DNA from: Pachysolen tannophilus NRRL Y-2460
Taxonomy: Eukaryota; Ascomycota; Pichiomycetes; Alaninales; Pachysolenaceae
NCBI GenBank assembly: GCA_001661245.1
Contig: KV454014.1
Span: forward strand, 289,559-353,558
Direction of reading: 5' to 3'
DNA: 64,000 bases
Position numbers and translations under genes: made by a program. This document shows positions 11,601 to 21,732 of this stretch, piece after piece; the first letter of the stretch is position 1; each line of letters begins with the position of its first letter. A model generated the notes under the pieces. That model searched no databases. It was not told the origin of the DNA and saw nothing but the letters and a program-made list of their open reading frames with translations.

Positions 11601-11971
11601 CACCAAACAAAAATCTTGATTATTATTGGATTTCTCTATTAATTTTTCCTAATCTTCCACTCTTATTAATTCAATAGAATATAAACTCTACCTCCCAATA
11701 ATCACAAAGATCTCTATATTCAAATTTAATTAAATTATATATTTATATATAATATATATATATTTTATATATTATTAAGTGTTGATGGGCGATTTGATGA
11801 TAATCTCAAAGAAAAAAAAAGTATCCGGAAATCACATGATTTGGAAGCTTCTACGGGGTTTTTCAAAGTGAAAAGTTGAATTTATTACAAATATATGAGT
11901 TATATATGCTTATATGAAAGGTTAAGAGGGTTCGTTGTGTTATTGGGCTTCAGTTTGCGATTAGAGGTTTA
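11601..11971. other. UPF1 upstream region and 3' end of the next gene
   Basis: AT-rich; TA-rich run at 11738-11771. It contains ATCACATGAT near 11830 and no ORF or RNA gene that I recognise. It must hold the UPF1 promoter. Confidence 0.4.
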
Positions 11972-13570
11972 TTATCTGGTCGAAAACAGTCTGATTTCGC
12001 CTGTTCTTGACCTGATAATATCGCTTAAAGAGCACATAGTTAATGGAGCATGGAAATTTCCATCACCTTCTATTTCTTGGCCAAAATATGGATCTACGCT
12101 GTCGTAACTATCGATACTGTTGCTATCACTATCATTGGAAGCTATTGGCTTGATTGGGGTTTCTTGTGGTTCTTTTGCTTTAGTTGGATCTTTTATGTCT
12201 CTTGTTTGATTTACATTATCGTTATTTTTCTGGTGATGCCTATGGTTAAAATAGTTTGCCAAAGAAGAGAGCGACATCACGTTCATGTCAAAATCTTCAC
12301 CCAAGATTGATGGAGACGTTGAGCCAGATAAACTGGTCAAGTTTTGGTCTCCTGCTTTGGAATCAGTATGATAATTACTAATATTATCGATATTGCGTTG
12401 TTCCGCATTCAACATATCGTAATATGAGTAAAACCTTAATGCCTTATCGAGGGCAGAAGAAAGGTCTGTATCTGGATCTGGACTTTCTAGATTGTTATCG
12501 GTACCATCGTATTGGTGGGCACCGTGATGAAGATGATTATGATGGTGATGATGGTGGTGGTGTTGATGATTATGACGAAGTTGAGAATGAAGCGGTCCTT
12601 TATCTTTCTCTTCATCTTCTTCTTCTTTAGAAGCCGATAGATTTTTGGCTCTTACCATACCTTGATCTTTGCTGCTGTAACTTCTATCTAATACTGGTCG
12701 TTCAGTAGCGTTAGAACTAGTAAAATAATTACCACTAGTTGACCTTCTATTTTTAGGTCTATCCAGTTGGTTACCACCATTATCCATGCACATGGATAAT
12801 TGAGAACTAACAAGACTGACTCTTCTAGAACCACTTCCTGGTGATATAACACCAATATCGTCTAGATTTGCCTTTTCATCTGTTACAATCTCAGCTGTTG
12901 CATCAAGCACTGCAGCAATATAGTTTTCTGAATGGTAATGTGATGGAATTGAATTAGAACCTGAAATAAGACCAAAGCTTTGCCTACGACTTGGAGGGGT
13001 TCCTAAATTTTGATTATATTCATTGTTGACATTATCATTACTATTACTTGTATTCATATTGGAATCAAAATTAAAAGAATCATTATTAAATTGTTCATTT
13101 TGTGAATCCCGATTAAAATTTGAAATTGAAGGATCAACTGATCTTTCAAAAATCAATAATGTACTTGAAGATGTTGGTGAACTGTTTTTATTGTTAAGTA
13201 AAGTGGGTGCAGAAGCTGATATTTGTATATTTGTATTCTTATTCGTTAAAGATTTGTTATTTGAAGTATGAATTTGTGATGAACTTGCAAAAATTCCTCC
13301 TCTTTCTGTACCATTATTATATTGTTCTATTTCTTTATCAAGTAAATGTCCTGATTCTACTGAACTTGATGAAGAATTACAATGATTCTTATTCTTCCCT
13401 AAACACATATGATCTTGTTTCTTACCAAAAGTAGGAAATTTGATAAATCTTTTCTTTAAACTTGAGGATAAGCTACTTTTAGAATCATTCGAAACTGATG
13501 ATGATGATGCCACTATTTGTTTATTAGTTTTTTGATCAAAATTTTTTTTATTTAATGAATTATATGCCAT
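11972..13570 (-). CDS. Unrecognised Ser/Asn-rich protein with poly-His tract and three RRxS/T sites
   Basis: A 532-residue protein starting at the ATG at 13570. I do not recognise the family. It is largely low complexity: Ser- and Asn-rich in the first half, then an acidic KEEEDEEKDK patch and a poly-His tract. The less repetitive pieces look conserved in style: SRRQSFGLI, GSGSRRVSLVSSQLSM, KNRRSTSGNYFTSS, LDKALRFYSYYDMLNAEQ, MSLSSLANYFNH and the C-terminal CSLSDIIRSRTGEIR. RRQS, RRVS and RRST fit the PKA consensus. No membrane segment or signal peptide. In S. cerevisiae the gene next to NAM7 in the same orientation is ISF1 (YMR081C, paralogue MBR1), so this may be its positional counterpart. 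I see no convincing sequence match and give no symbol. Confidence 0.75.
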   Translation of the reverse strand: MAYNSLNKKNFDQKTNKQIVASSSSVSNDSKSSLSSSLKKRFIKFPTFGKKQDHMCLGKNKNHCNSSSSSVESGHLLDKEIEQYNNGTERGGIFASSSQIHTSNNKSLTNKNTNIQISASAPTLLNNKNSSPTSSSTLLIFERSVDPSISNFNRDSQNEQFNNDSFNFDSNMNTSNSNDNVNNEYNQNLGTPPSRRQSFGLISGSNSIPSHYHSENYIAAVLDATAEIVTDEKANLDDIGVISPGSGSRRVSLVSSQLSMCMDNGGNQLDRPKNRRSTSGNYFTSSNATERPVLDRSYSSKDQGMVRAKNLSASKEEEDEEKDKGPLHSQLRHNHQHHHHHHHHNHLHHGAHQYDGTDNNLESPDPDTDLSSALDKALRFYSYYDMLNAEQRNIDNISNYHTDSKAGDQNLTSLSGSTSPSILGEDFDMNVMSLSSLANYFNHRHHQKNNDNVNQTRDIKDPTKAKEPQETPIKPIASNDSDSNSIDSYDSVDPYFGQEIEGDGNFHAPLTMCSLSDIIRSRTGEIRLFSTR

Positions 13571-14624
13571 ACTTTTCAATATACTTAAATATTATCTGAA
13601 ATAGAAAGAATGTGTTCATAAATTATTTAAAATATGATGGTTAATACAAATATATATGTTAAAAGTAATTCAAAATAATCTGTTTAATTTATATCAGGGA
13701 TGATAATGTAGTGGAACGGTTCGGTCTGTAAGATGAGAAAGTTTTATCTGGAAATTATCTAAAAAATGATCATTATAGACAATCAAAATAATAATAATAA
13801 TAATAATAATAATGGTTGTTTTTTTTTTGGTTTCTTTTCAGTAGTTTGGAATTCATCATGTTATTAAAAGTAACATAAAGCAAATTAAGCATGGCTGAAA
13901 GATGACGCTAAATTTATGTAAAGTATGTATGCGAGTTGTTCAAATGTATACTTTTCTACTTTTGGGAAATGGTTTACTGATTTTTAATGTAAAGTTACTT
14001 ACTAAAGAAGATCAGTTGCATTGCGTAAATAGTCGGGGAATAGAAAAAAAAAATGATCCCAAAAAATAAAAGAAAGATCAATTTTTTAAATAAAAAAAAA
14101 AACTAAAAAAAAAATCACACTACAAATAAGCAGGGATGGAGGTTTTGCATAATGTTTTTCCGTTTCAATAAATTGAAATTTTTTAAAATTAAACTAAAAA
14201 AAAAAACACCCAAGGAGGTTTGAATATTCACAAATTATATATAAATTATGAAGATAAAATGATTCAGGAATAAAACATAAAATATCTATTTAGTTTTAGG
14301 TTTCACAGAGATCATCCATCCATTCATCACCTTACTGAAAAAAATATTTAATACCGCTTTCTTTTTAACTTGTTACGCCGCATCGCTAAAAAAAGAGTTA
14401 AAAAAATGAAAACATGCATTGAAACATGCATGTATATGTGCGTTATATGCATAGAAGCTGCAGGTGAATAACTATGTTTCTTTTTTTTTGAAAATAGAAA
14501 AATAGACAAAAGTTCAATTTAGTTTACTTCAAATTAAAACAAATCTGAGTATTTATGCAAAATGCCAGTGCTAAGATGTAATATATATTAAAGACGATAG
14601 TATAGAAATAATTTAAAATTTGAA
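13571..14624. other. 1-kb intergenic region, no gene seen
   Basis: It holds an AAT trinucleotide repeat near 13789-13814, several A tracts, a TACCGC word at 14352-14357 and a short ATGCAT-rich palindromic stretch near 14414-14432. It must contain the promoter of the 11972-13570 gene and the 3' end of the WSC gene. I found no ORF, tRNA or snoRNA. Confidence 0.4.
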
Positions 14625-16088
14625 TTAATCAGGATTGGATATTCTTAAATACCTTCTAGAATAGTCGTGTCCATCATCGAATGAAGTTCCACTGAGTAAA
14701 CCATTTAAATTCATGAATAAACTATTGTGGTTCCTGTTCAGCAGGAAAGCTCGAGATTCTTCAGAAATGAATACATTTTCATTACCATATTTTAAATCTG
14801 GATTATTATATGAGTTTGAAATACTTTCAAGATCAGTTGATTGCTCTTTAAACATAATTTTACGTTTTGTGTACCACAAGTAGAGCAACCAAATTACAAC
14901 ACCAATTAAAGAAGCACCAACTATTGCAACTACAGTGAATACACCAGCTACTTTACCCTTCTCACTGAAAAATCCCGAGCTGGAACTTGAATCCAGTTGT
15001 GTTTCCAAAGAAGATTCATTTGATGATGGACTAGGAGCAGCTGTTGTTGTTGTTGCTGTTGTTATAATTTCTGATTCTGTAAGAACTTGAGTTACTTGTT
15101 CTCCTGTTACTGTAGAAACTTGATAAATTGTTGAAATTTTTGCATGTGTCAAACTTTGTGATTTAGTTGATACAACCACTTCTGTGTTGCTAGATGTTGT
15201 TTTATCGGATGAAGATGATACTGCAGTGATTGTAGATGATAAAAATGAAGAATTTGAACTCAAAGTTGTGCTTGTGCTTGGGCTCGTGCTTGGGCTCGTG
15301 CTTGGGCTTGTGCTAGAGCTTGAAGCTGTGCTTGAAGTTGTGCTTGAAGTTGTCCTCGTGCTTGGGCTTGTGCTAGTGCTTGAAGTTGGGCTCGTGCTTG
15401 AACTGGTAGTTGTTGTGGTGGAAATGACACTACTAGAAGATTCAAAGGAACTGGTAGGACTAGATTCATAAGAATCAGAGGTATAGCTGCTACTGCTGGA
15501 ATCACTGGACGTTGTTGATGAGTTTTCTTTTGAAGTAGATGTAGCAGCAGTAGCAGATGATGATGATGATGATGACGACGATGACGACGATGATGATGTG
15601 GTATGGGACGTTGTTGAAGTTGTTGAAGTTGTTGAAGATTCAGTTGATGAACTTGAGGTAGACTGGGTTTGCGTTGTACTGGTGCTTTCAAAACTGCCGC
15701 TGCTACTACTACTACTACTACTGCTACTACTGCTCGTTGGGGTCTTCAACTCTAAATATCCAAATAAATCACTACCCGAATTGCCGCAGTACTCATACGG
15801 ATAACCGGGACACGGAGTACTACAATTTGAAACATCTTCAAATTCATCAGGTAAATAGTTTGAACACCAACAATCCCATCCTTGTAATATCGCTAATGCA
15901 TAACTTGAACATGTTTGCTCGCATAATCCTTCTGACTGATATAAAGAGTAAGAAACTGAATTTTCTGCCGTATTTTCAGATGAACAATACGTTTGAGTTG
16001 AATTGATTTGTTTTGAGAATAACAGTATCATTAAATTAAAAGTTGTCAATAATGACGATTGAAAATTCAAACTATTAATAATTCTCAT
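14625..16088 (-). CDS. WSC-domain cell-wall stress sensor
   Basis: Single-pass plasma-membrane sensor of the Wsc/Slg1 type, which signals cell-wall stress to Rho1 and Pkc1. With the ATG at 16088 (MRIINSLNF) it has 487 residues and a signal-peptide-like hydrophobic start. A WSC domain follows with eight Cys (TYCSS, GLCEQTC, WDCWC, NCSTPC, YEYCG). Next come a long Ser/Thr stalk, probably O-mannosylated, a transmembrane segment (VFTVVAIVGASLIGVVIWLL), a basic stop-transfer KRK and a cytoplasmic tail. An upstream in-frame ATG at 16151 would add 21 residues and weaken the signal peptide, so I prefer 16088. Which Wsc paralogue it represents cannot be settled here. Its promoter is cut by the assembly gap. 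Confidence 0.88.
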   Translation of the reverse strand: MRIINSLNFQSSLLTTFNLMILLFSKQINSTQTYCSSENTAENSVSYSLYQSEGLCEQTCSSYALAILQGWDCWCSNYLPDEFEDVSNCSTPCPGYPYEYCGNSGSDLFGYLELKTPTSSSSSSSSSSSSGSFESTSTTQTQSTSSSSTESSTTSTTSTTSHTTSSSSSSSSSSSSSSATAATSTSKENSSTTSSDSSSSSYTSDSYESSPTSSFESSSSVISTTTTTSSSTSPTSSTSTSPSTRTTSSTTSSTASSSSTSPSTSPSTSPSTSTTLSSNSSFLSSTITAVSSSSDKTTSSNTEVVVSTKSQSLTHAKISTIYQVSTVTGEQVTQVLTESEIITTATTTTAAPSPSSNESSLETQLDSSSSSGFFSEKGKVAGVFTVVAIVGASLIGVVIWLLYLWYTKRKIMFKEQSTDLESISNSYNNPDLKYGNENVFISEESRAFLLNRNHNSLFMNLNGLLSGTSFDDGHDYSRRYLRISNPD

Positions 16089-16379
16089 TTTTTTAAATAA
16101 TGATCTATGTATATACGGATAATCAAATATATACATTTGAAATGAATTCATCCATCCAATCAAATGTTATTCAATTCATAGTGACTCCAGAAAAAAAAAA
16201 ACTTTAAAACTTAAAAACTGAGTTCTAAAAACCTGAGCTCATACCAAAGTTATCTATTTATGTATTAACTTTTTTCCACCAAAAGCAAAAAAATAAATTT
16301 GAAAACTGTTTATTTCTTTGTTTGTGGTATGGAAAAGAAATGATTTTCCCGAAAACCATTAAAGAAGAAGAAGAAACCA

Positions 16380-16413
<34 letters not shown>

Positions 16414-16879
16414 NNNNNNNNNNNNNNNNNNNNNNNNNNNNNNNNNNNNNNNNNNNNNNNNNNNNNNNNNNNNNNNNNNNNNNNNNNNNNNNNNNNNNNN
16501 NNNNNNNNNNNNNNNNNNNNNNNNNNNNNNNNNNNNNNNNNNNNNNNNNNNNNNNNNNNNNNNNNNNNNNNNNNNNNNNNNNNNNNNNNNNNNNNNNNNN
16601 NNNNNNNNNNNNNNNNNNNNNNNNNNNNNNNNNNNNNNNNNNNNNNNNNNNNNNNNNNNNNNNNNNNNNNNNNNNNNNNNNNNNNNNNNNNNNNNNNNNN
16701 NNNNNNNNNNNNNNNNNNNNNNNNNNNNNNNNNNNNNNNNNNNNNNNNNNNNNNNNNNNNNNNNNNNNNNNNNNNNNNNNNNNNNNNNNNNNNNNNNNNN
16801 NNNNNNNNNNNNNNNNNNNNNNNNNNNNNNNNNNNNNNNNNNNNNNNNNNNNNNNNNNNNNNNNNNNNNNNNNNNNNNN
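16414..16879. other. Assembly gap (run of N)
   Basis: 466 N in a row plus a single N at 16886. Both flanks are an A run next to a TA repeat, so the gap lies in a simple-sequence tract and its stated length may be arbitrary. Confidence 0.98.
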
Positions 16880-17817
16880 AAAAAANAAAAAAAATAATAT
16901 ATATATATACGTATTACTTTATTACCTCAAACTGTAAGACTTCTCTCTTCACTAGAATAAAATGATTATTTTATTAATAATTCGGACGGACATATTCAGA
17001 GAGGTATAAGTAACGAAACTTATTAGTTAGCTTAAAGTGACTAAAATAGAAATTTCAAATGAGATGCATAATTTTAAAAAAATTATATAAAGATACTTTA
17101 TTGATAACCACACTTCTTAACGAGATTAAATTAATGCCAAAACCAAAAAAATAAATCATATTCTATAAATATAAAATAAATCTATTCAAATAGTGAATTC
17201 GTTCGTATCTTCAATGAAACGAGGAATCCGGTAAAAGAAGCAAAAACGCATAAAACTAACTGTTCGGATTTTTGTCATGCTTAAAGTTTGACAACTCTAA
17301 AATAATAACAATAAATAATAATGAGCCGCACATATAATAAATAAACTGAAAGTTATTTATTGTTCAACTGGAAGAGTCTCAAGTTGAATACTAACCAACC
17401 CCTCTATGAACGAGTTTTACAATTTCAAGTTTTTTATTATAAAACTATTGATTCGATGTTAATCCGTTGAATCCGGCTTGTGTCTCGTATAAATATATTA
17501 GATGGAGTGATTTTTGTCCGCACAGGAAAGATAAGGTACATTTAAGCACGGAACGGTATTATTCATTCATTCATTCATTTTTTCATTCTTTTAACAGTAA
17601 CTTTGTATATTTGCCAACAAAAAAAGCAAAAAAATATCAATCTACCTAAGGAAACTAAGACAACATCAATGATTGAAAAATCTTTTGAATCTGAATTTTC
17701 AGGTACTGCATCCATTTATTGTTCAATAACTATAAAGGGCATCATCATCTCTTTTTTTTTTTTTTTTATTTTAACAAAAAAAAGGTAACTTCCTGAACCG
17801 TCAAGCTTGATTATCAA

Positions 17818-17896
17818 GGGATATGATTGGCTCAAATCACTGCTGCTCGCACAAAGTTTTAAATCTTGAACAGCCTGAACAACCAATCATATTCCC
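17818..17896. promoter_or_regulatory. Inverted CCAAT-box pair upstream of YPF1
   Basis: GGGATATGATTGG (17818-17830) and CCAATCATATTCCC (17883-17896) are inverted copies with one base inserted. Each contains TGATTGG/CCAATCA, the HAP-complex core. They lie about 0.5 kb upstream of the YPF1 ATG. Confidence 0.4.
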
Positions 17897-18368
17897 AGAA
17901 ACTTCAAGTGCAAAAAAAAAAAAAAAAAAAAAAAAAAAACTATTGCTAATTGTTCCTTACCTTATCTTGTAAATAAAGAAAGACCTCAAGATGGATGAAA
18001 AATGATACCTTGTCAACAGATAGATAGATAGATAGATTCTGGCTATATAGATTTTTCTAGCAATACCATTTACTGGTTCTTGTGTTTTTCTTGAATCTTT
18101 TAACTTTGATTAGTTTTTAATGGAAAAAAAGTGAAAAAAAAGTGAAAAAAAAAAATTGTGAAAAATTGATTAATAAAAACGCGTATTTATTAATTGGTAA
18201 AATAAATCTTTTAATTAATTTAATTATTTAATTATATATAATTGCTTTTTCATATTGTTTAAGATTTATATATAATTAATCGATTGTAATATATTCTTTA
18301 GGATTATAGGAAGGATATTGGGTCAGTTGATTAAATTAATTTGATTAATTGTGGAATAGAAAAAGAAA

Positions 18369-20207
18369 ATGAGTGAAACTGATTTAGATTTAGAAAAAGC
18401 TGAACAAGTTTTAAATGAAGTTTCTAATGCTACTATTAAATGGATAGACCGATTTTCTATTAAATTAGCTTATACACTTTATGATAATCAATTTGTTAGG
18501 AATCATAAGGATGAATTTAATCCTCAATTTTTGACTTATATTTCGATGTTATTTATTGCTGTATCGTTGATTATAGTTGGTAGTTATGCTACAGTTGAAA
18601 AACCTAAAAATGCTTTAACTCCTTCAAAATATCATCCATTATTTGATCAATCGGATAAAGATCAAAAATCTTTTGAAGAAACAAATTTAACAGAGAAAAA
18701 TGCTATATTGATGCCTGTTATTGGATGTATTACATTATTAGGTTTATATCATGGATTAAAAAATCTTTCACCAGAAACACTTTCTTATTATTTAAATAAT
18801 TATATTATGTTGATGAGTATTAATTCAAATACTTCATCGATTAATCATTTAATTAAAATTATTACAAGAAAATTTTGTTATTGGATGCAAGTTTCATCTT
18901 TAAATTTTTTACATCGTTATAAATTAACTTTATCTGTTGATGAAGATATTCATTCATTTGGTGTTGAAGAAAATTATACATTGCCTGAAGATGATCATAA
19001 ATTAAGAGTTCTAAAAGAAGAATCTTTAAAAAATTCAAGAAGTAATGTTTTAATTAAAGATCAATTATTTAATTTTTTCTTTTCAACAGCAGAACTAATT
19101 TCAATACCATTAGGATTATTAATTAGTGGGTTTTTTTATAAATTTGATGGTAGTAAAAATTGGATTTTAAGTAATTGTTTAGGTTCATTTTTCACAATTT
19201 TTGGAATTCAATCAGTTAGAATTGGTAATTTTAAAACAAGTTTTATCATGTTATTAGGTTTATTCATATATGATATTTATTTTGTATTTGGAAGTGATGT
19301 TATGGTTACCGTTGCAAAAGGTATTGATATCCCTGTTAAACTTCTTATTCCAAATTTACCATTACCTGAATTAGATTCCGAAACATCATTAAGTTCTTTA
19401 AAGTTACCAATGTCAATGTTAGGATTAGGTGATATTGTTGTTCCTGGAGTTTTCATTTCTTTATGTTTAAGGTTTGATTTATGGAGATTCCATAATTTTA
19501 ATAAAGATTTGGAATTTCATCATTTACAACCTTTCCCTAAACCATATTTTATCACTTCATTGATTGGTTATATATTTGGGTTGGTAACAACCATGGGTGC
19601 TTTACACGTTTCTCAACAAGGTCAACCTGCATTATTATATCTTTGTCCTTCTCTTTCTCTTAGTGTAATTGGATTAGCTATATTAAAAGGTGAATTAAAA
19701 CTTTTATGGAATTATGAAGAAGCAGATAAAGATGATGATAATTCTGATTCTGATTCTATATCAGCTTATAAAGTTAGTTCATGTACTTTAAGGCTTCTTG
19801 AATTGGATGATGAAGATGAAGAAGAAGAGGAAAAAGATGATGATTACATTTTCCAAGATGATGGCGAAGATGATTATGATGAAGATGAAGAAGATACTTT
19901 GTTAATCAAGGAGGAACTATCCGATGATGAAGAGGTTGAAGAGAAGGAAAATTGCGCACTGCGGTTTTTCAAAGAACCATATGACGAATCTGAAGATGAC
20001 GATTACGAAGAAGAAGCAGAAGTAGAAGCAGAAACAAAAGAAGAAGACGAAGACGAAGATGATGATGAAGATGATGAAGATGAAGGTGAAGACGAAAACG
20101 ATGACGAAGAGGACGAAGATGATGAAGATGATGACGATGACGATGACGAGGAAGAAACTCAAGGAGAACCAGTAAGCGTAACTATTGTTGGGGGTGAAGA
20201 CGAATAA
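18369..20207 (+). CDS. YPF1: Signal peptide peptidase, intramembrane aspartyl protease (Ypf1 type)
   Basis: Multi-pass ER membrane protease of the presenilin/SPP family; S. cerevisiae Ypf1 (YKL100C) cleaves signal peptides and takes part in ER quality control. The 612-residue protein has all three hallmarks: FIYDIYFVFGSD (catalytic Asp about 300), MLGLGDIVVPG (catalytic Asp about 355) and QGQPALLYL (PAL motif about 418), within several hydrophobic segments. The last 160 residues are extremely acidic, made of GAT/GAA repeats. That cytosolic tail is low complexity and its role is unknown. The ATG is preceded by an A-rich leader. Its location beside BUD2/NAM7 and ADH fits the ancestral yeast gene order. 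Confidence 0.93.
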   Translation: MSETDLDLEKAEQVLNEVSNATIKWIDRFSIKLAYTLYDNQFVRNHKDEFNPQFLTYISMLFIAVSLIIVGSYATVEKPKNALTPSKYHPLFDQSDKDQKSFEETNLTEKNAILMPVIGCITLLGLYHGLKNLSPETLSYYLNNYIMLMSINSNTSSINHLIKIITRKFCYWMQVSSLNFLHRYKLTLSVDEDIHSFGVEENYTLPEDDHKLRVLKEESLKNSRSNVLIKDQLFNFFFSTAELISIPLGLLISGFFYKFDGSKNWILSNCLGSFFTIFGIQSVRIGNFKTSFIMLLGLFIYDIYFVFGSDVMVTVAKGIDIPVKLLIPNLPLPELDSETSLSSLKLPMSMLGLGDIVVPGVFISLCLRFDLWRFHNFNKDLEFHHLQPFPKPYFITSLIGYIFGLVTTMGALHVSQQGQPALLYLCPSLSLSVIGLAILKGELKLLWNYEEADKDDDNSDSDSISAYKVSSCTLRLLELDDEDEEEEEKDDDYIFQDDGEDDYDEDEEDTLLIKEELSDDEEVEEKENCALRFFKEPYDESEDDDYEEEAEVEAETKEEDEDEDDDEDDEDEGEDENDDEEDEDDEDDDDDDDEEETQGEPVSVTIVGGEDE

Positions 20208-21732
20208 TCTCTAATCTTTAATTGTCAAGGGCTGAACCAAAGTGAAAGTGAAAGTGAAAGCAAAATCAAAAGAAAAAGCAAAAGCCAGCCGACTTGTCTT
20301 ACCATATATATTTCCTATTTCCGTATGCAAACTATTCCCCATGATTTTTGATTTTTGATTTTCTTTATATAGCAGTAGTAAAATATAGTTTCAAGTTTTT
20401 ATATATAATTATATAAGCCTTAGTTTACGTACATATACGTATATTCTACTCGAGTGGGCACATATCCTCTCTCTCTTTCCTCCAATTGAAATTAAAAATC
20501 AACACTTATATATGTAAAATCTCTTACTTCATACCTCACATTCCGCACTCCGCACTCCGCATTCCATATTCCACATTCCACATTCAATCAGCCTTCCTTG
20601 GTCTTGTAGACCATTGCCGATAAAGAAAAAAAAATAATAAAAAAAGAAGGGTACAAAACACGCAAAAGTACTCCGAAATCCTAAAGTGGGGCTATTACAT
20701 ATCCTTTCGTAGTAGATCGGCTTTACAAAATTGAACCTGAAAATAAGCATTGACCGATCAACGTCAATATTTTCTAAATACAACAACTCCAATCACTTAT
20801 TCATAGACTACTACAATGATTAATGATTAATTTGATTCTTTTTCAAGGAACGATTTGCGTACAGAAACGGTGAAATCGGAAAAGTATTTTAAAGAATTGA
20901 GGAGGGTGAAAAATTTTTGAGGACATAAAAAAAAGAAAAAAGGAAAAAGGAAAAAGCAAAAAAATGAGACATAAAGATTATGGGACGAAAACAATTTATA
21001 TTTCTCTCATGTTATTTATGGCCTCATCAAAGCCGAACCAAATTAATTATAAACTTGAATTATAGTTAAGTTCAAAGCTATCTATTAACAAATTACCTTC
21101 TGATTTATAGTAATTTTATATAATATTTATTATTTTTTATGTTGTTGGGATTTTTTTATTGAATTGGTTGGTATATAGAAAGAGTCATTGAAAGGCAGCT
21201 ACTCCGAAGAGCGGGGGTATGCAAAATTGATGCAGATGGGGTGATTTTGGTATCTAAGATGTGTAAACGACGTAGCAATTTTTGCTTTTTTTTTCTTTTT
21301 TGGCAGGCTGGCTGGCTAGCAGGCTGGCTTTACTTGATTTTGACTTGATTTCGGTGAATAGATTTTTTCGATATTCGAAATATGTACGAAAGGGCAAAGA
21401 AGCATGACAAGCGTTTTACTCTATTTATTATTGAAGTTGCTTTGAATGGGGTGTAGATATTTAATCAAGCAACTAAATTAAACTGAAATCAATGAATAAT
21501 TCGGAACATTGAAGACCTACTTTCGGTTTACTTGTTTTTTTTTTTGAATACTTTGAATTGTTTTTTTTTTCTTTTTTAGATTTACCGTCTTTTAGCTTGT
21601 TTTCCATTTGCTCAATTCTTGAGTTGAAAAGTTTATTGAAATTCTATTTAACAAATTCAATCTGTCCTTGTTTTCAATTTTTTTTGTTTGAAAGATAAAA
21701 TCCCCCCCCACCAAAAAAAAAAAAAGAAAAGA
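20208..21732. promoter_or_regulatory. YPF1-ADH intergenic region
   Basis: 1.5 kb without a supported gene. It holds GTGAAA repeats (20240-20262), a seven-copy 7-bp repeat (20539-20587), the palindromic TGAAAAATTTTTGA at 20908-20921 and GGCTGGCT repeats near 21304-21330. Two TCCGAA words lie near 20671 and 21206. It should contain the ADH promoter. Confidence 0.45.
20539..20587. repeat. 7-bp tandem repeat, seven copies
   Basis: Consensus CAYTCCR: CATTCCG, CACTCCG, CACTCCG, CATTCCA, TATTCCA, CATTCCA, CATTCAA. It is noncoding as far as I can see. Confidence 0.85.

Larger units (their letters stand above)
16089..18368. other. 2.3-kb intergenic region with assembly gap
   Basis: Outside the gap I see no supported gene. 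Features are CATT repeats near 17557-17579, an A tract of about 28 (17912-17939), GATA repeats near 18019-18037, an inverted pair of CCAAT boxes (17818-17896) and ACGCGT at 18179-18184. A lone TACTAAC near 17390 has no convincing intron around it. A gene inside the gap cannot be excluded. Confidence 0.4.

Noticed and set aside
11826-11845. ATCACATGAT with nearby TCCGGA as a possible point centromere
   Set aside because: The order and spacing of CDEI, an AT core of about 80 bp and CDEIII are not met.
15184-15691. ORFs on both strands over the WSC stalk
   Set aside because: They are other-frame readings of the Ser/Thr repeats (Val-Leu-Gly and Gln-Ala repeats).
16880-18368. tRNA, snoRNA or other RNA gene
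   Set aside because: I looked for tRNA A/B boxes, C/D boxes and known snRNA cores here and in the other spacers and saw none that were convincing.
19917-20162. Antisense hydrophobic ORF within YPF1
   Set aside because: Complement of the acidic GAT/GAA tail; the Ile/Val/Phe content is a consequence of that.
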